DNA of 64,000 bases from Pectobacterium sp. A5351 (GCF_028335745.1 NZ_CP116477.1:3844001-3908000); one strand, 5' to 3'. Positions 18,404-33,768 are shown, counted from the stretch's first letter. Program-made: numbers and translations. The notes: generated by a model from the letters alone, not told the origin.

Positions 18404-21310
<2,907 letters not shown>

Positions 21311-21452
21311 TCACAACCCGAAGGTGTCTTGAAGACACATTCGCGCTGCGATTATTTGAGAGACTCATTGACAGACTGATTCATTGCTCACACCACATTA
21401 CTGTCGTGTCAGTATGTTCAGCTGTCATGTTTCAATTTTCAGCTTGTTCCAG

Positions 21453-21466
21453 ATTGTTAAAGAGCA
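21453..21466 (-). promoter_or_regulatory. boxA antitermination element in the 16S-23S spacer
   Basis: TGCTCTTTAACAAT on the minus strand between the tRNA and 23S genes is the Nus-factor boxA, duplicated from the 16S leader. Confidence 0.8.
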
Positions 21467-21564
21467 ATATCTTAAACCCTGACTATTACTAATCAGTTTT
21501 AAGATATGAGGTAAGTAGTTGACTTACTGAAGACCCCCGCTTTCACCGGAATGGTCGGATGCGC

Positions 21565-21640
21565 TGGCGTCCCCTAGGGGATTCGAACCCCTGTTACCGC
21601 CGTGAAAGGGCGGTGTCCTAGGCCTCTAGACGAAGGGGAC
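21565..21640 (-). tRNA. gltT: tRNA-Glu (anticodon TTC)
   Basis: A 76-nt gene with encoded CCA in the 16S-23S spacer. The acceptor stem GTCCCCT pairs with AGGGGAC, the anticodon loop reads CTTTCAC, and the T loop is TTCGAAT. A single tRNA-Glu spacer is the rrnB/C/E/G type of E. coli. Which numbered glt gene it corresponds to cannot be told, so the symbol is nominal. Confidence 0.97.
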
Positions 21641-21726
21641 ACGACACCGTACTTTGTTGACGCTTTTGCTCATTATTTTCATCAGACAATCTGTGTGAGC
21701 ACTTCACTCAACGCACATCTTCTTGG

Positions 21727-23268
<1,542 letters not shown>

Positions 23269-23413
23269 AAGATTTGTTTGATTTGCTGAACTCGTCAGCG
23301 ATGCTCAAAGAATTAAAACTGTTTATTCGTAATGAATTTACTGTTGTTCACTCTTCAAGACTTTTTATATCGTTGAGATACGGTATTGTGAGTGCCCACA
23401 CAGATTGTCTGAT

Positions 23414-23430
23414 TAAATTGTTAAAGAGCA
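23414..23430 (-). promoter_or_regulatory. boxA antitermination element of the 16S leader
   Basis: TGCTCTTTAACAATTTA on the minus strand about 145 nt before 16S. It recruits NusB/NusE for rRNA antitermination. Confidence 0.85.
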
Positions 23431-23466
23431 GTGCGTTGCGGCCTTAACCACTTCGCGAGGTGGCGT

Positions 23467-23494
23467 ATATTACGCTTATCACCTGCAGAGTCAA
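23467..23494 (-). promoter_or_regulatory. rrn promoter P2
   Basis: TTGACT (23489-23494), 16-bp spacer, TAATAT (23467-23472), with a GC-rich discriminator. It corresponds closely to E. coli rrn P2. Confidence 0.85.
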
Positions 23495-23567
23495 CGTTTA
23501 TTTTAAAGCGTTTTCTCTTTCTTTACCTACCCGGTTGTGAGTCACAGCGCCGTGTCGATGGAGGCGC

Positions 23568-23595
23568 ATTATAGGGATCCGTTTTCGTTACACAA
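23568..23595 (-). promoter_or_regulatory. rrn promoter P1
   Basis: TTGTGT (23590-23595), 16-bp spacer ending in CCC, TATAAT (23568-23573), then the GCGCCTCC discriminator typical of ppGpp-sensitive P1. An A/T-rich UP-element-like stretch lies just upstream (23596-23620). Confidence 0.85.
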
Positions 23596-23755
23596 CAACT
23601 TTCTTGATCTTTTTTTCCGTTCGCCTGTTTTTCAACCCTTTCGATGAGATCTTACTCGATCCACACCACTTTTCAGTTGCCGATGTCTCATATCTGTCGA
23701 TATTTTGTCTGTAATACGAATAATCAGTATGTGGCAAATAACTACGAGGTTGTCG

Positions 23756-24304
23756 ATGAGTGCAAAAACATTCCGTCGTTATAACGGTATTTCTCCCATT
23801 TTAGGCGAAAGAGTTATGGTCGATCATTCCAGCGTGGTGATTGGCAAAGTAACACTAGGCGATGATGTCGGTGTCTGGCCCCTTGTCGCCATACGCGGTG
23901 ACGTTAACTACATTGCTATTGGTGCAAGGAGTAATGTTCAGGACGGTTCTGTACTTCATGTCACCCACTGCTCAGAGAAAAAACCAGAAGGTAATCCACT
24001 TATTATTGGTGAAGACGTCACAGTGGGCCATAAAGCGATGCTGCACGGTTGCCAAATAGGAAATCGGGTTTTGGTCGGAATGGGATCAATACTCTTGGAT
24101 GGAGCGATTGTTGAAGATGATGTCATGATTGGCGCAGGCAGCTTGGTCCCTCCAGGAAAACGGCTAGAGAAGGGACATCTATATCTCGGCAGCCCAGTCA
24201 AAAAAATTCGGCCACTCACACAAGAAGAAATAGAAGGGTTGATTTACTCGGCAGACAACTATGTTCGTTGGAAAGATGAATATCTTGCTCAGGACAATGA
24301 GTAA
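23756..24304 (+). CDS. yrdA: Gamma-carbonic-anhydrase-like hexapeptide-repeat protein YrdA
   Basis: 182 residues forming a left-handed beta helix of hexapeptide repeats. The putative metal His residues are in HVTHCS, VGHKAMLHGC and nearby, as in gamma carbonic anhydrases. It aligns with E. coli YrdA along its length (184 residues). The start is moved from the open frame at 23705 to 23756, where MSAKTFRRYNGI matches the family and AGG precedes at 8 bp. Biochemical role is uncertain. The gene is divergent from the rRNA operon and overlaps yrdB tail to tail by 16 bp. Confidence 0.93.
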   Translation: MSAKTFRRYNGISPILGERVMVDHSSVVIGKVTLGDDVGVWPLVAIRGDVNYIAIGARSNVQDGSVLHVTHCSEKKPEGNPLIIGEDVTVGHKAMLHGCQIGNRVLVGMGSILLDGAIVEDDVMIGAGSLVPPGKRLEKGHLYLGSPVKKIRPLTQEEIEGLIYSADNYVRWKDEYLAQDNE

Positions 24305-24546
24305 TAACCTTCATCATCCCATTCTTCAGCAACGATCATTTTTTCTAGTTCATCCTCAAGATCCCATCGATACTCCCTGAACAGTGCCAGCCACCGTTCA
24401 GGGCTATCACCGCCATAACGTTGCTGGAGCAGCTCTGCGCTGACTAAACATTCCTGCTGAAAGCCATTCACTAAAACGGGAAAGCGGATCGCCATTACCT
24501 CATCATCCCAACTTTCACGATCTGGGAACTGGAACGCCTGATTCAC
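24289..24546 (-). CDS. yrdB: DUF1488 family protein YrdB
   Basis: A small acidic protein of 85 residues, the same length as E. coli YrdB, with the conserved [14 protein letters not shown] start and [15 protein letters not shown] block. Function is unknown. The start overlaps the aroE stop (ATGA-type overlap), so it is translated from the aroE operon. The 3' end overlaps yrdA convergently. Confidence 0.92.
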   Translation of the reverse strand: MNQAFQFPDRESWDDEVMAIRFPVLVNGFQQECLVSAELLQQRYGGDSPERWLALFREYRWDLEDELEKMIVAEEWDDEGYYSLS

Positions 24547-25370
24547 TTCGCAAGCTCCTGCTTTAGTATACCGATCACGGGTTCCACATCAGGCATAACG
24601 CCATGCCAAAGCTTAAACGCATGGGCCGCTTGCCCCACCAACATTCCCAAGCCATCTGCATAACGGATAGCACCATGCTGTACGCACCATGACAAAAAGG
24701 GGGTCAGTTGCGGCAGATAGAACATGTCATAACAACCTGTATCCGGCGAAATGAGTTCTGGCGGTAAATTAGGAATACTGTCGTACATCCCAGAAGATGT
24801 CGCATTAATGATCAGATCGAATGACTGACCCTGTAAATCGTCGAGAGCAACAGCTTGAATATCTCCAATGCCACTGAAGATCTTAACTAATTCATCAGCC
24901 TTGGAAAACGTCCTATTCGTCAGCACAACCGTACAGCCATAAGCCAGTAAGGGTTGGATAACCCCTCGCGCTGCACCACCAGCACCAACCAGCAACACAC
25001 GATCCAACGGCTTTACCAGCGCCAATCGTTGCAGATCGCTAAGTAAACCAATGCCATCCGTATTATGACCAAACAGGCGACCGTCACTCAGCCTCTTCAA
25101 TGTATTGACCGCCCCAGCAAGCGCCGCGCATTCGCTACGTTCATCGGCTTCAGCAAAGGCACGCTCTTTAAAGGGCGCAGTCACATTCGCCCCACCAGCA
25201 CCATCACGAAAATACTGGCGCAGCATCTGCTCAAAATTATCCAGAGGCGCTAACACGCGCTGGTACGTCAACGTTATCCCCGTCTGTGCAGCAAATAGCT
25301 CATGTATGCGAGGTGATTTACTATGTGCAATCGGATTGCCAAAAACCGCAAAAGACGTTACTTCAGACAC
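24543..25370 (-). CDS. aroE: Shikimate dehydrogenase (NADP+)
   Basis: Reduces 3-dehydroshikimate to shikimate in aromatic amino-acid synthesis. Visible are NPIAHSKSP (substrate binding), the catalytic Lys in VTAPFKERA, Asp in [10 protein letters not shown], and the NADP-binding GAGGAARG. I take the GTG at 25370 as start because GGAGAGG immediately precedes it and the length (275) fits the 272 of E. coli; a TTG at 25382 is in frame but lacks a Shine-Dalgarno. It lies in a minus-strand operon with dprA, smg, yrdD, tsaC and yrdB. Confidence 0.97.
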   Translation of the reverse strand: MSEVTSFAVFGNPIAHSKSPRIHELFAAQTGITLTYQRVLAPLDNFEQMLRQYFRDGAGGANVTAPFKERAFAEADERSECAALAGAVNTLKRLSDGRLFGHNTDGIGLLSDLQRLALVKPLDRVLLVGAGGAARGVIQPLLAYGCTVVLTNRTFSKADELVKIFSGIGDIQAVALDDLQGQSFDLIINATSSGMYDSIPNLPPELISPDTGCYDMFYLPQLTPFLSWCVQHGAIRYADGLGMLVGQAAHAFKLWHGVMPDVEPVIGILKQELAK

Positions 25371-25389
25371 GTTCCTCTCCAACTTGTCG

Positions 25390-25959
25390 TTACCCCTGAC
25401 GAATAAGCTCGCCTGTTAATACATCCCTGATTTCCGATGGGTTCATTCTTCCCCCGACATCCCCAACTAGCACAGGAAAATCATCACCAAACTGCTGAGA
25501 GACTTCCTGAGCAGTACGGCAGGGAGGTTGACCACTTAAATTGGCGCTAGTCGACACCAGCGGTTTACCGTAACGCTGACACAGTTCTTTGACTAACGGA
25601 TGGTCGCTAATGCGCACCGCAAGCGAAGAAAATTGCCCCGTTAACCATTGCGGAGTCGTGCGTTTTGCAGGCAATACCCAAGTAACCGGACCAGGCCATG
25701 TAGAAAACATCATAGCCTTCTGCTCATCGGACAACGCGCTGTCATCAATATAAGGAGCAAGTTGGCTAAAATCTGCCGCAATCAGGATCAATCCTTTTTG
25801 CCAGGGGCGCTGTTTTAACGCTAGCAGGCGATTAACCGCCACCTCACTATCAGGATCGCAGCCCAACCCAAACACCGCTTCAGTCGGGTACGCAATAACC
25901 TGCTGGTTATGTAATTCCCGTAAAACGGGAATCATTAGTTCATCAGAGACATCACTCAT
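25390..25959 (-). CDS. tsaC: Threonylcarbamoyl-AMP synthase
   Basis: Makes threonylcarbamoyl-adenylate for the t6A37 modification of ANN-decoding tRNAs. The 189-residue protein has the Sua5/YciO/YrdC fold, with [17 protein letters not shown], the nucleotide-binding [10 protein letters not shown] and STSANLSG. The ATG at 25959 overlaps the yrdD stop by 8 bp; an in-frame TTG 9 bp upstream is less likely. It is the short TsaC form without the Sua5 C-terminal domain. Confidence 0.96.
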   Translation of the reverse strand: MSDVSDELMIPVLRELHNQQVIAYPTEAVFGLGCDPDSEVAVNRLLALKQRPWQKGLILIAADFSQLAPYIDDSALSDEQKAMMFSTWPGPVTWVLPAKRTTPQWLTGQFSSLAVRISDHPLVKELCQRYGKPLVSTSANLSGQPPCRTAQEVSQQFGDDFPVLVGDVGGRMNPSEIRDVLTGELIRQG

Positions 25960-26509
25960 TCTTATCAACTTCTGCCGCTACCGGCTTTCCACATAATTTA
26001 CTGGCACAAAATAGCTTGGTACCTTGCGCCGTTTTTTTTTCAAACAATAAGGCGTAATGGCAAGAAGGACATTCACCCGCGATCGGCTTATGGTTTAACG
26101 TAAACTGACAATCGGGATAGCGATCGCAAGAATGAAACACCTTACCGTAGCGAGACTTACGCTGTAACAGCGTGCCTTCATTACACTGTGGGCATCGAAT
26201 CGCCGTTTCATCAGGGCGATCGATAGTCTCGGTATGATGGCATTCAGGGTAATTGCCACAGCCGATGAACATCCCATAACGGCCTTGCCTTAATACCAAT
26301 GTCGACTGACAAAGTGGGCATTGCTGCCCATCCAACACTTTGACGATATGTCCATCAGCCTGCGCTTTCAGTGGGCGAATGAATTCGCATTCTGGATACG
26401 CAGAACAGCCGAGAAACGGGCCGTGCCGACCAGAACGGATAACCAGCACAGACCCACAGTCTGGACATATTTCCTGTTTTTTTTCAGCAAACAGTATGGG
26501 CTTAGCCAT
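25952..26509 (-). CDS. yrdD: Topoisomerase-I-like zinc-finger protein YrdD
   Basis: 185 residues made of tandem C4 zinc ribbons like those at the C-terminus of DNA topoisomerase I, without a topoisomerase catalytic part. At least three full modules are seen (CPDCGS...CSAYPEC, CPLCQ...CGNYPEC, CPQCN...CDRYPDC), then a fourth CPSC...C-x-C-like end. DNA or RNA binding is likely, but the role is not established. It overlaps tsaC by 8 bp within the dprA-aroE operon. Confidence 0.93.
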   Translation of the reverse strand: MAKPILFAEKKQEICPDCGSVLVIRSGRHGPFLGCSAYPECEFIRPLKAQADGHIVKVLDGQQCPLCQSTLVLRQGRYGMFIGCGNYPECHHTETIDRPDETAIRCPQCNEGTLLQRKSRYGKVFHSCDRYPDCQFTLNHKPIAGECPSCHYALLFEKKTAQGTKLFCASKLCGKPVAAEVDKNE

Positions 26510-26529
26510 TTGAAATGTTATCCCTCTGG

Positions 26530-27003
26530 CTATTGCACATAACCGTCATTGACCTCAAAGAGTAATTCTTCCATTTGCTGATAGGCATTCTCACAGCCAG
26601 GCACATTGAAAAGCACCATGAGGATGACCCACTTCAGATCTTCCAGATCGAACTCCTGCGTTTCCAACGCCATGACGCGTTCGATGACCATCTCCCGCGT
26701 TTCAAGATTCAGAACCTGAATTTGCTCAAGGAACAATAAAAAGCCACGACATTCCGCATCAAGACGCATCTCCTCATCCTGCGTATAGATCCGCATAGCC
26801 AGAGGATCGTTCGCCAAATAAAGCGGAGCAGTCTGCCCTTCCTGAATATCGGCCAATTTTTCCAGCCAACTCAACGCGCTATAGATATCGTTACGATCGA
26901 ATCCAGCGCGGGTGAGGTCATCAGTTAACGTATCCTGATCGACACGCATTTCAGTTTCATTGTGGATGTAGCTCTCAAACAAGTACATGAGTACGTCGAA
27001 CAT
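26530..27003 (-). CDS. smg: DUF494 family protein Smg
   Basis: 157 residues, identical in length to E. coli Smg, acidic and helical, beginning [16 protein letters not shown]. It is conserved next to dprA in many gammaproteobacteria; function is unknown. The start overlaps the end of dprA by 29 bp, which suggests translational coupling. Confidence 0.94.
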   Translation of the reverse strand: MFDVLMYLFESYIHNETEMRVDQDTLTDDLTRAGFDRNDIYSALSWLEKLADIQEGQTAPLYLANDPLAMRIYTQDEEMRLDAECRGFLLFLEQIQVLNLETREMVIERVMALETQEFDLEDLKWVILMVLFNVPGCENAYQQMEELLFEVNDGYVQ

Positions 27004-28096
27004 GGCCTGCCCTCCTTAATCGGACATAGCCGCCGGGTACTGCTGCGATCCATCCTGCTAACTCCAGCTCTAATAGCTTGGTGACTATCTCTGGCACAGG
27101 TTGGCCGGCACGTTCAGCGACAACGTCAACAGGTGTAACCTCATCTCCTACGTTAGCCAACACGTCGGCAAATGGCAATTCGCCATCCTCTTCTTCGTTA
27201 GAAATAGTTTGCCCGCTTTCCATTGACAGCCACTGTAGCTCACTCACCAATTGCTCAAGAATATCCTTCGGATGTGTAACCAGGTTGGCTCCTTGCTGGA
27301 TCAACCAGTGCGTTCCCTCAGTCATAGGGTTACCGATTGGCCCTGGCAGAGCGAAAACCTCACGCCCTTGTTCTAAAGCATAACGTGCCGTGACCAGCGA
27401 CCCGCTGCGGATAGACGCTTCAATAACCAGAACCCCCAACCCTAACCCGCTAATGATACGATTTCTTCTGGGAAAGTTGGTTGGGAAAGGCGGCATCGCG
27501 AGGGGAAATTCGGAGACCAATGCACCGCCAGCACCACAAATACGTTCGGCAAGCTTAACGTGCCGCTTGGGATAAATATTCTCCAGTCCGCTTCCTAACA
27601 CGGCAATGGTTCTCCCCCCTGCATCCAAAGCAGCACGATGAGCAATACCATCAATACCAATGGCTAACCCACTTGTCACAGTAAGGTCATTTGCGGCAAG
27701 TTCTTGAGCAAAAAATCCTCCCCAGCGTTCGCCGTAAGCACTGCTGTCTCGGCTACCAATAATCGATATCTGTGGCGATGCCAATAACTCAGGAGAGCCA
27801 GACACAAAAAGCAACAGTGGAAAATCACGAATGTTGTTCAACAGAAAAGGATACAGGGCGTCTTCGCACGTCACGATATGATGATTGGGATAAGACAACC
27901 AATTAAGTGTTTCTTCCAAGCTCTTACGATCATAGGAACAGAATTGTGCGATTTGCTCATCAGACAGGCCTAACGTGCGCAGGCTCTCATGATCGAACGT
28001 TTTTAAATTAATAAGTTTTCTGACAATAACCCGAGCGCGCAAGGTGCCCAGGTGCCTTACCCCCGCCATACGTAGCCAAATTTCCGTTGATAGCAT
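26975..28096 (-). CDS. dprA: DNA-processing protein DprA (Smf)
   Basis: A 373-residue single-stranded-DNA-binding protein that loads RecA on incoming DNA in transformable species. An N-terminal SAM-like helical domain is followed by the Rossmann-like core (about 80-290), with [32 protein letters not shown] and [11 protein letters not shown], and a C-terminal winged-helix domain. It is first in the minus-strand smg-yrdD-tsaC-aroE operon and divergent from def. Its role in a species not known to be naturally competent is uncertain. Confidence 0.96.
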   Translation of the reverse strand: MLSTEIWLRMAGVRHLGTLRARVIVRKLINLKTFDHESLRTLGLSDEQIAQFCSYDRKSLEETLNWLSYPNHHIVTCEDALYPFLLNNIRDFPLLLFVSGSPELLASPQISIIGSRDSSAYGERWGGFFAQELAANDLTVTSGLAIGIDGIAHRAALDAGGRTIAVLGSGLENIYPKRHVKLAERICGAGGALVSEFPLAMPPFPTNFPRRNRIISGLGLGVLVIEASIRSGSLVTARYALEQGREVFALPGPIGNPMTEGTHWLIQQGANLVTHPKDILEQLVSELQWLSMESGQTISNEEEDGELPFADVLANVGDEVTPVDVVAERAGQPVPEIVTKLLELELAGWIAAVPGGYVRLRRAGHVRRTHVLV

Positions 28097-28224
28097 CAGC
28101 GTCCCTTATTCCGCTATGTTCAGATAAGTGGTGCAATTCAGTGCTGATGCTGTCAATCGGGGCAGGAAATGTCTAGAATGAGCGCTAAGACTCTCTCACT
28201 ATTCAGATACAGATCTAAATATAT

Positions 28225-28737
28225 ATGGCAGTTTTGCAGGTATTACATTTCCCAGACGAGCGGCTCCGCATTACTGCGCAGCCCGTAAAAGAAGTCAATG
28301 CAGATATTCAACGTATCGTGGATGATATGTTCGATACCATGTACGAAGAAGAAGGTATTGGGCTTGCCGCAACACAGGTGGATATTCATCAGCGTATTAT
28401 TGTCATTGACGTCTCTGAAGAACGAAACCAACGGCTGGTGCTGATCAATCCCGAGCTGATTGAAAAGAGCGGCGATACGGGTATCGAAGAGGGTTGCCTG
28501 TCGATCCCTGAAACGCGTGCGCTGGTTCCTCGTTCAGAGCATGTAAAAGTGCGTGCATTAGATCGTGAAGGTAAGACGTTCGAGCTCGAAGCAAGCGAAC
28601 TACTTGCCATTTGCATTCAGCATGAAATGGATCATCTGGTTGGGAAACTGTTTATCGATTACCTTTCCCCGCTTAAACGCCAGCGCATTCGTCAAAAACT
28701 GGAAAAACTGGCTAAGCAGAATAGCCGAGCCCGCTAA
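28225..28737 (+). CDS. def: Peptide deformylase
   Basis: Removes the formyl group from nascent N-terminal methionine. The 170-residue type-1 enzyme has the three family motifs: [14 protein letters not shown] (metal-ligand Cys about 91) and QHEMDHL (HExxH metal site about 133-137). It leads the def-fmt-rsmB-trkA-mscL series on the plus strand, 23 bp before fmt. Confidence 0.99.
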   Translation: MAVLQVLHFPDERLRITAQPVKEVNADIQRIVDDMFDTMYEEEGIGLAATQVDIHQRIIVIDVSEERNQRLVLINPELIEKSGDTGIEEGCLSIPETRALVPRSEHVKVRALDREGKTFELEASELLAICIQHEMDHLVGKLFIDYLSPLKRQRIRQKLEKLAKQNSRAR

Positions 28738-28760
28738 TTTTCATCCTGACAGGAAGCACC

Positions 28761-29708
28761 GTGTCTGATTCTTTACGCATAATCTTTGCCGGCACCCCTG
28801 ACTTTGCAGCGCGTCATCTTGACGCGCTTTTATCATCAGGACATGAGGTCGTTGGCGTTTTCACCCAGCCCGATCGCCCATCTGGCAGAGGCAACAAGCT
28901 CACCCCCAGTCCGGTGAAAGTACTGGCAGAGCAACATAACATTCCCGTTTTTCAGCCTAAATCTCTGCGACCAGCAGAAAATCAGGCGATGGTTCAGGCG
29001 TTAGATGCCGATGTTATGGTCGTTGTCGCCTACGGCTTAATTCTGCCGCAGCCCGTATTATCCATGCCGCGCCTTGGCTGCATTAATGTCCACGGTTCTC
29101 TGTTGCCTCTCTGGCGTGGTGCGGCGCCAATTCAGCGTGCACTGTGGGCTGGGGATAGCGAAACCGGTGTGACGATCATGCAAATGGATGTCGGACTTGA
29201 TACCGGTGCAATGCTGCACAAAATTTCATGCCCCATCCTGCCTCAAGATACCAGCGCAACGTTGTACGATAAACTTGCTGAGCTGGGACCGCGTGGCTTA
29301 TTGGAAACGCTGGAACAACTTGCTGATGGCATCGCTGTCGCTGAAGCGCAAAATGACGCCCTTGCCACCTACGCAGAAAAGCTCAGCAAAGAAGAAGCTC
29401 GTCTAAACTGGCAGTTATCTGCCGAGCAACTTGAGCGTTGTATTCGTGCTTTTAATCCTTGGCCTGTCAGCTATTTCACGGTAGATGAACAACCGGTGAA
29501 AGTCTGGAAAGCCGAGGTCATTACTACAGCACATAGTACATTGCCCGGCACCATCCTTCAGGCAGATAAACAGGGTATTCAGGTGGCAACAGCTGCGGGT
29601 ATCTTGAATATTCAGGAATTGCAGCCTGCCGGCAAAAAAGTGATGAGTGCGCAGGATCTGCTTAACTCACGTCGTGAGTGGTTCGCTCCCGGTAATACAC
29701 TGGGCTAA
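28761..29708 (+). CDS. fmt: Methionyl-tRNA formyltransferase
   Basis: Formylates initiator Met-tRNA; substrate partner of deformylase. GTG start with AGGAAG 6 bp upstream. The 315-residue protein has the folate-binding [17 protein letters not shown] (catalytic Asn/His), the catalytic Asp in [10 protein letters not shown], and a C-terminal OB-like tRNA-binding domain from about residue 210. Length equals E. coli Fmt. Confidence 0.99.
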   Translation: MSDSLRIIFAGTPDFAARHLDALLSSGHEVVGVFTQPDRPSGRGNKLTPSPVKVLAEQHNIPVFQPKSLRPAENQAMVQALDADVMVVVAYGLILPQPVLSMPRLGCINVHGSLLPLWRGAAPIQRALWAGDSETGVTIMQMDVGLDTGAMLHKISCPILPQDTSATLYDKLAELGPRGLLETLEQLADGIAVAEAQNDALATYAEKLSKEEARLNWQLSAEQLERCIRAFNPWPVSYFTVDEQPVKVWKAEVITTAHSTLPGTILQADKQGIQVATAAGILNIQELQPAGKKVMSAQDLLNSRREWFAPGNTLG

Positions 29709-29718
29709 TCTATTTTTC

Positions 29719-29739
29719 ATACCGGCGTCATGCCGGTAT
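29719..29739 (+). terminator. Hairpin between fmt and rsmB
   Basis: ATACCGGC/GCCGGTAT form a perfect 8-bp stem with a 5-nt loop, followed 7 nt later by a T-rich tract. It may be a partial terminator or an mRNA-stabilising hairpin, since rsmB continues 37 bp downstream. Confidence 0.5.
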
Positions 29740-29775
29740 ATCCTCTCTTTTTTACGTATACGTCATCGCTAACAC

Positions 29776-31065
29776 ATGAAAAGCTCATACAATCTACGCA
29801 GTATTGCCGCAAAAGTGGTGGGACAGGTTCTGGATCAGGGACAGTCACTCAGTGCCTTATTACCTGTTCATCAGCGTGAAGTTTCCGAGAAAGATCGCGC
29901 ACTTTTACAAGAGCTTTGCTTTGGCGTATTGCGCGTTTTACCTCAGTTGGAGTGGTGTATTCAGCAGCTGATGGCAAAACCCCTGACGGGCAAACAACGC
30001 ACGCTGCATTACCTCATCATGGTCGGCATTTACCAATTGCACTACACTCGAATCCCGCCACATGCGGCTCTGGCAGAAACGGTAGAAGGTGCCGTCGCAC
30101 TAAAACGGCCACAGCTCAAGGGGCTGATTAATGGCGTATTGCGTCAATTCCAGCGCCAGCAGGAAGAACTCATTCAGCGTGAAGCAACTCACTCATCTCA
30201 CTACCTGCATCCAAGCTGGTTGCTGGAACGTATTGAGCATGCCTATCCAAATCACTGGCAAAGCATCGTTGAGGCAAATAACCAGCGCCCTCCGATGTGG
30301 CTACGTGTGAATCGGTTACATCATACGCGGGAAGCGTACTTAAATTTACTGGCGCAAGAGGGAATCGAAGCATTTCCTCATACTGAATACTCCGATGCGA
30401 TACGGTTAGCTTCTCCCTGCGCCGTCGATCAATTACCGGGCTTTTCACAAGGATGGGCAACGGTGCAGGATGCTTCTGCTCAAGGCTGCGTCTATTGGCT
30501 CGATCCACAAAATGGCGAACAGATCCTCGATCTCTGCGCTGCACCCGGTGGAAAAACGACGCACATTTTAGAAGCTGCACCCAAATCTCACGTGCTCGCT
30601 GTCGATATTGATGAGACGCGTTTAAGTCGGGTAAAAGAAAATTTACTGCGATTACAAATGCATGCAGAAGTGAAACAAGGTGATGGGCGTTACCCCGATT
30701 CGTGGTGTGAAGGGCGCATGTTTGATCGTATTCTGTTGGATGCTCCTTGTTCCGCCACTGGCGTGATTCGTCGTCATCCTGATATCAAATGGCTACGCCG
30801 GGACAGAGATATCGAGGAGTTGGTTGCACTGCAAAAAGAAATTCTTGACGCCATTTGGCCACATCTCAAAGCAGGCGGCACAATGGTCTACGCCACTTGC
30901 TCCATTCTGCCGCAAGAAAACGCCCAACAAGTTACGGATTTCCTGACTCGCCATACCGATGCAACACTGGTTGATACAGGAACACAAGAACAGCCAGGCA
31001 TACAGATGCTTCCTCATGCTGATGGTGGCGATGGTTTCTTTTATGCGAAGCTGGTAAAAAACTGA
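29776..31065 (+). CDS. rsmB: 16S rRNA (cytosine-967-C5)-methyltransferase
   Basis: A 429-residue enzyme, the same length as E. coli RsmB. The N-terminal NusB-like RNA-binding domain (1-140) is followed by a Rossmann methyltransferase domain, with the SAM site [15 protein letters not shown] and two catalytic Cys residues in [10 protein letters not shown] and YATCSI. It methylates C967 of 16S rRNA before subunit assembly. It sits between fmt and trkA as in E. coli. Confidence 0.98.
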   Translation: MKSSYNLRSIAAKVVGQVLDQGQSLSALLPVHQREVSEKDRALLQELCFGVLRVLPQLEWCIQQLMAKPLTGKQRTLHYLIMVGIYQLHYTRIPPHAALAETVEGAVALKRPQLKGLINGVLRQFQRQQEELIQREATHSSHYLHPSWLLERIEHAYPNHWQSIVEANNQRPPMWLRVNRLHHTREAYLNLLAQEGIEAFPHTEYSDAIRLASPCAVDQLPGFSQGWATVQDASAQGCVYWLDPQNGEQILDLCAAPGGKTTHILEAAPKSHVLAVDIDETRLSRVKENLLRLQMHAEVKQGDGRYPDSWCEGRMFDRILLDAPCSATGVIRRHPDIKWLRRDRDIEELVALQKEILDAIWPHLKAGGTMVYATCSILPQENAQQVTDFLTRHTDATLVDTGTQEQPGIQMLPHADGGDGFFYAKLVKN

Positions 31066-31121
31066 TATTGAACCCAGTATTGTCTGCAACAGGCAGCAAT
31101 CAATAAACGGCATGGCTTATT

Positions 31122-32498
31122 ATGAAAATTATCATCCTTGGCGCGGGTCAGGTCGGCGGAACACTGGCAGAAAATCTAGCAGGTGAAAACAACGACATCA
31201 CTGTCGTTGATACTGATGCAAACCGGTTACGCCAGCTTCAGGATAAGTTTGATCTGCGTGTCGTTACTGGCTATGCCTCTCATCCGCGAGTGCTACGTGA
31301 AGCAGGAGCGGAAGATGCGGATATGCTGGTCGCCGTTACCAATTCAGATGAAACGAATATGGTAGCCTGCCAGATCGCTTATTCTCTTTTCAAAACACCA
31401 AACCGGATCGCGCGCATCCGTGCTGCCGAATACATCCGTGAATCAGAACAGCTGTTTTTACCCGAAGCGGTTCCCATCGACCACTTGATCTCCCCAGAAC
31501 AACTGGTGATCGATAACATCTACAAACTGATCGAATATCCCGGAGCGCTCCAGGTCGTCAACTTCGCCGAAGGCAAAGTGAGTCTTGCTGCGGTTAATGC
31601 CTATTATGGCGGCCCGCTGGTTGGCAATGCCCTCACCTCTCTTCGTGAACACATTCCCCATGTAGATACCCGCGTTGCGGCTATTTTCCGTCACGATCGT
31701 CCGATTCGCCCACAGGGTTCCACTATCATCGAAGCCGGTGACGAAGTGTTTTTTGTTGCTGCCTCCCAACATATTCGCGCAGTGATGAGCGAATTGCAGC
31801 GCCTTGAGAAACCGTATAAAAGGATCATGATCGTTGGCGGAGGTAACGTCGGTGCAGGATTAGCCCAGCGGTTAGAAAAAGACTACAGCATCAAGTTGAT
31901 AGAACGAAATGCAGATCGTGCAGCAGAGCTGGCTGAGCTTCTGCAAAATACGGTGGTATTTCATGGCGATGCTTCAGACCAGGAACTCCTTGCCGAAGAA
32001 CATATTGAGCAGATTGATGTATTCATCGCCATTACCAATGATGACGAAGCGAATATTATGTCAGCGATGCTGGCCAAACGTATGGGTGCGAAAAAAGTAA
32101 TGGTGCTCATCCAACGTCGAGCTTATGTCGATCTGGTCCAGGGTAGCGTCATTGATGTCGCTATCTCCCCACAGCAGGCAACCATTTCTGCGCTACTCAG
32201 CCACGTCCGTAAGGCAGATATCGTTAGCGTATCCTCCTTGCGCCGTGGTGTGGCCGAAGCAATCGAGGCCATCGCCCACGGTGATGAAGGCACATCGAAA
32301 GTTGTCGGAAGAATGATCGAAGATATTAAGCTTCCACCTGGTACCACTATCGGCGCAATTGTTCGCGGTGATGACGTCATCATTGCCAATGCAAATAGCA
32401 AAATCGAGCAAGGCGATCATGTCATCATGTTCTTAGCTGACAAAAAATTTGTACCTGATGTTGAACGACTATTTCAACCAAGTCCCTTCTTTTTGTAA
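31122..32498 (+). CDS. trkA: Trk system potassium uptake protein TrkA
   Basis: A peripheral NAD-binding regulatory subunit of the TrkG/TrkH K+ channels. The 458 residues form two RCK repeats. Each has a Rossmann GxGxx[15 protein letters not shown] at the N-terminus and [13 protein letters not shown] near residue 235, followed by its TrkA-C domain. Length equals E. coli TrkA. Confidence 0.99.
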   Translation: MKIIILGAGQVGGTLAENLAGENNDITVVDTDANRLRQLQDKFDLRVVTGYASHPRVLREAGAEDADMLVAVTNSDETNMVACQIAYSLFKTPNRIARIRAAEYIRESEQLFLPEAVPIDHLISPEQLVIDNIYKLIEYPGALQVVNFAEGKVSLAAVNAYYGGPLVGNALTSLREHIPHVDTRVAAIFRHDRPIRPQGSTIIEAGDEVFFVAASQHIRAVMSELQRLEKPYKRIMIVGGGNVGAGLAQRLEKDYSIKLIERNADRAAELAELLQNTVVFHGDASDQELLAEEHIEQIDVFIAITNDDEANIMSAMLAKRMGAKKVMVLIQRRAYVDLVQGSVIDVAISPQQATISALLSHVRKADIVSVSSLRRGVAEAIEAIAHGDEGTSKVVGRMIEDIKLPPGTTIGAIVRGDDVIIANANSKIEQGDHVIMFLADKKFVPDVERLFQPSPFFL

Positions 32499-32588
32499 TG
32501 TAGGAACAGATTTATCACGAATCGATAATCTGGCAAAGATACGGCTATTGGTTAGAATTAATTTATATTTTTGGCAAGGAGAACAGAT

Positions 32589-33002
32589 ATGAGCATCATC
32601 AAAGAATTCAGAGAGTTTGCCATGCGTGGCAATGTTGTCGATTTGGCGGTGGGTGTCATTATTGGTGCTGCTTTCGGCAAAATTGTCTCTTCGCTGGTAT
32701 CAGATATTATTATGCCGCCACTTGGGCTTTTGATTGGCGGGGTCGATTTTAAACAATTCAGCCTAATTCTTCGTGATGCCCAAGGCGAAATTCCCGCCGT
32801 TGTCATGAACTATGGCGCTTTCATTCAAAATATTTTCGACTTTGTCATCGTCGCTTTCGCGATCTTTATGGCAATCAAACTCATGAACAAGCTACGCCGC
32901 AAGCAGGAGGATGTACCTGCCGCACCGCCGAAGCCTAGCGCTGAAGAGAAACTGTTAGCTGAAATTCGCGACTTATTGAAAGAACAACAGCCTAAACAAT
33001 AA
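32589..33002 (+). CDS. mscL: Large-conductance mechanosensitive channel
   Basis: A pentameric channel that opens under membrane tension in hypo-osmotic shock. The ATG at 32589 with AAGGAG 8 bp upstream gives 137 residues (136 in E. coli). N-terminal helix [22 protein letters not shown]1 with [18 protein letters not shown]2 near 75-100, and a charged C-terminal bundle. Confidence 0.99.
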   Translation: MSIIKEFREFAMRGNVVDLAVGVIIGAAFGKIVSSLVSDIIMPPLGLLIGGVDFKQFSLILRDAQGEIPAVVMNYGAFIQNIFDFVIVAFAIFMAIKLMNKLRRKQEDVPAAPPKPSAEEKLLAEIRDLLKEQQPKQ

Positions 33003-33032
33003 GAACTGAGCTTTTATTAATTCTTACTTTCG

Positions 33033-33245
33033 CTACACAAAAAGCAGAAAGGCCAGAGGTAAATAATCACTTGATTGCTTACCACTGGCCTCCCAACTAC
33101 CTTTCTTCACATGTTTTTCTTTTCTACGATAACTTCCTTTACCTTTTTCATTCACTTCAATACGTTGGCGAAACAGTGGGTCATGTAACAGTGCCTCAAT
33201 GGCGTTGTCCTGAATTTTCCCACGCTTATGACGATATGTGGTCAT
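33033..33245 (-). CDS. arfA: Alternative ribosome-rescue factor A
   Basis: A 70-residue basic protein that recruits RF2 to ribosomes stalled on non-stop mRNA when trans-translation fails. The conserved block [18 protein letters not shown] is followed by the Lys-rich [12 protein letters not shown] and WEASGK. The start is at the second of two adjacent ATGs, with AGGAG 5 bp before it; ATG 33248 is the alternative. A strong hairpin within the 3' coding region (33052-33091) should trigger RNase III cleavage or termination, so that the message lacks a stop codon and the active protein is shorter, as in E. coli. It is convergent with mscL. Confidence 0.95.
   Translation of the reverse strand: MTTYRHKRGKIQDNAIEALLHDPLFRQRIEVNEKGKGSYRRKEKHVKKGSWEASGKQSSDYLPLAFLLFV
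33052..33091 (-). promoter_or_regulatory. arfA 3' coding-region hairpin (non-stop control)
   Basis: GGCCAGAGGTAA and TTACCACTGGCC pair at 11 of 12 positions around a 16-nt loop, inside the last 20 codons of arfA. In E. coli the equivalent hairpin creates a truncated arfA mRNA normally subject to tmRNA tagging. The same logic is inferred from position and structure. Confidence 0.75.
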
Positions 33246-33358
33246 CATCACTCCTAAGAAAGTTGGGTTAATAAGCTGTATATGTATCAATAAATCAGGC
33301 GGAGTATATAGCCGAAATGGAAAGATGAGAATAGCAATCTGGAGAATTCTTCTGGCAG

Positions 33359-33718
33359 CTAGAACTTTTCATTGAACTGTGTTTTGTATTCCTGATGTAG
33401 AAAATCAGTATTGATCCCTTTCTGCTGCAAGCTCATTTCCAACATACGCAAGCGTCGAGAAGCTTTTTCGTATTCAGGAGAATCACGGGATATCGTTTCA
33501 AGAAAGTCGGTTAGTTGTAAAGCGTCTTTCCTTTCTTGAAGTTCTACAGGCAAATAGCCAGCATTCTTGAGTAGCCGATAGGCGGTTCTTAGTTCCTGTG
33601 GTATGCCACTATCATCATCAAGAATCAAAGGGCTGCCGGAACCTGAAAGATTGTCAAAAACACCGTCTTCCTGAGCCTTGCGGATACATTTTTCAACTAA
33701 CTCATCAATCAACCACAT
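33359..33718 (-). CDS. yhdN: DUF1992 (DnaJ-homologue) family protein YhdN
   Basis: 119 residues with the DUF1992 block: [17 protein letters not shown] start ([21 protein letters not shown]) then [28 protein letters not shown]. It aligns with E. coli YhdN, which also lies beside rplQ. Function is unknown. E. coli has zntR between arfA and yhdN; here that gene is absent. Confidence 0.92.
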   Translation of the reverse strand: MWLIDELVEKCIRKAQEDGVFDNLSGSGSPLILDDDSGIPQELRTAYRLLKNAGYLPVELQERKDALQLTDFLETISRDSPEYEKASRRLRMLEMSLQQKGINTDFLHQEYKTQFNEKF

Positions 33719-33768
33719 GGCAATCTCTCACCTGTTTTCATTAATGGAGCTTAGTTTATTTCAGATGT

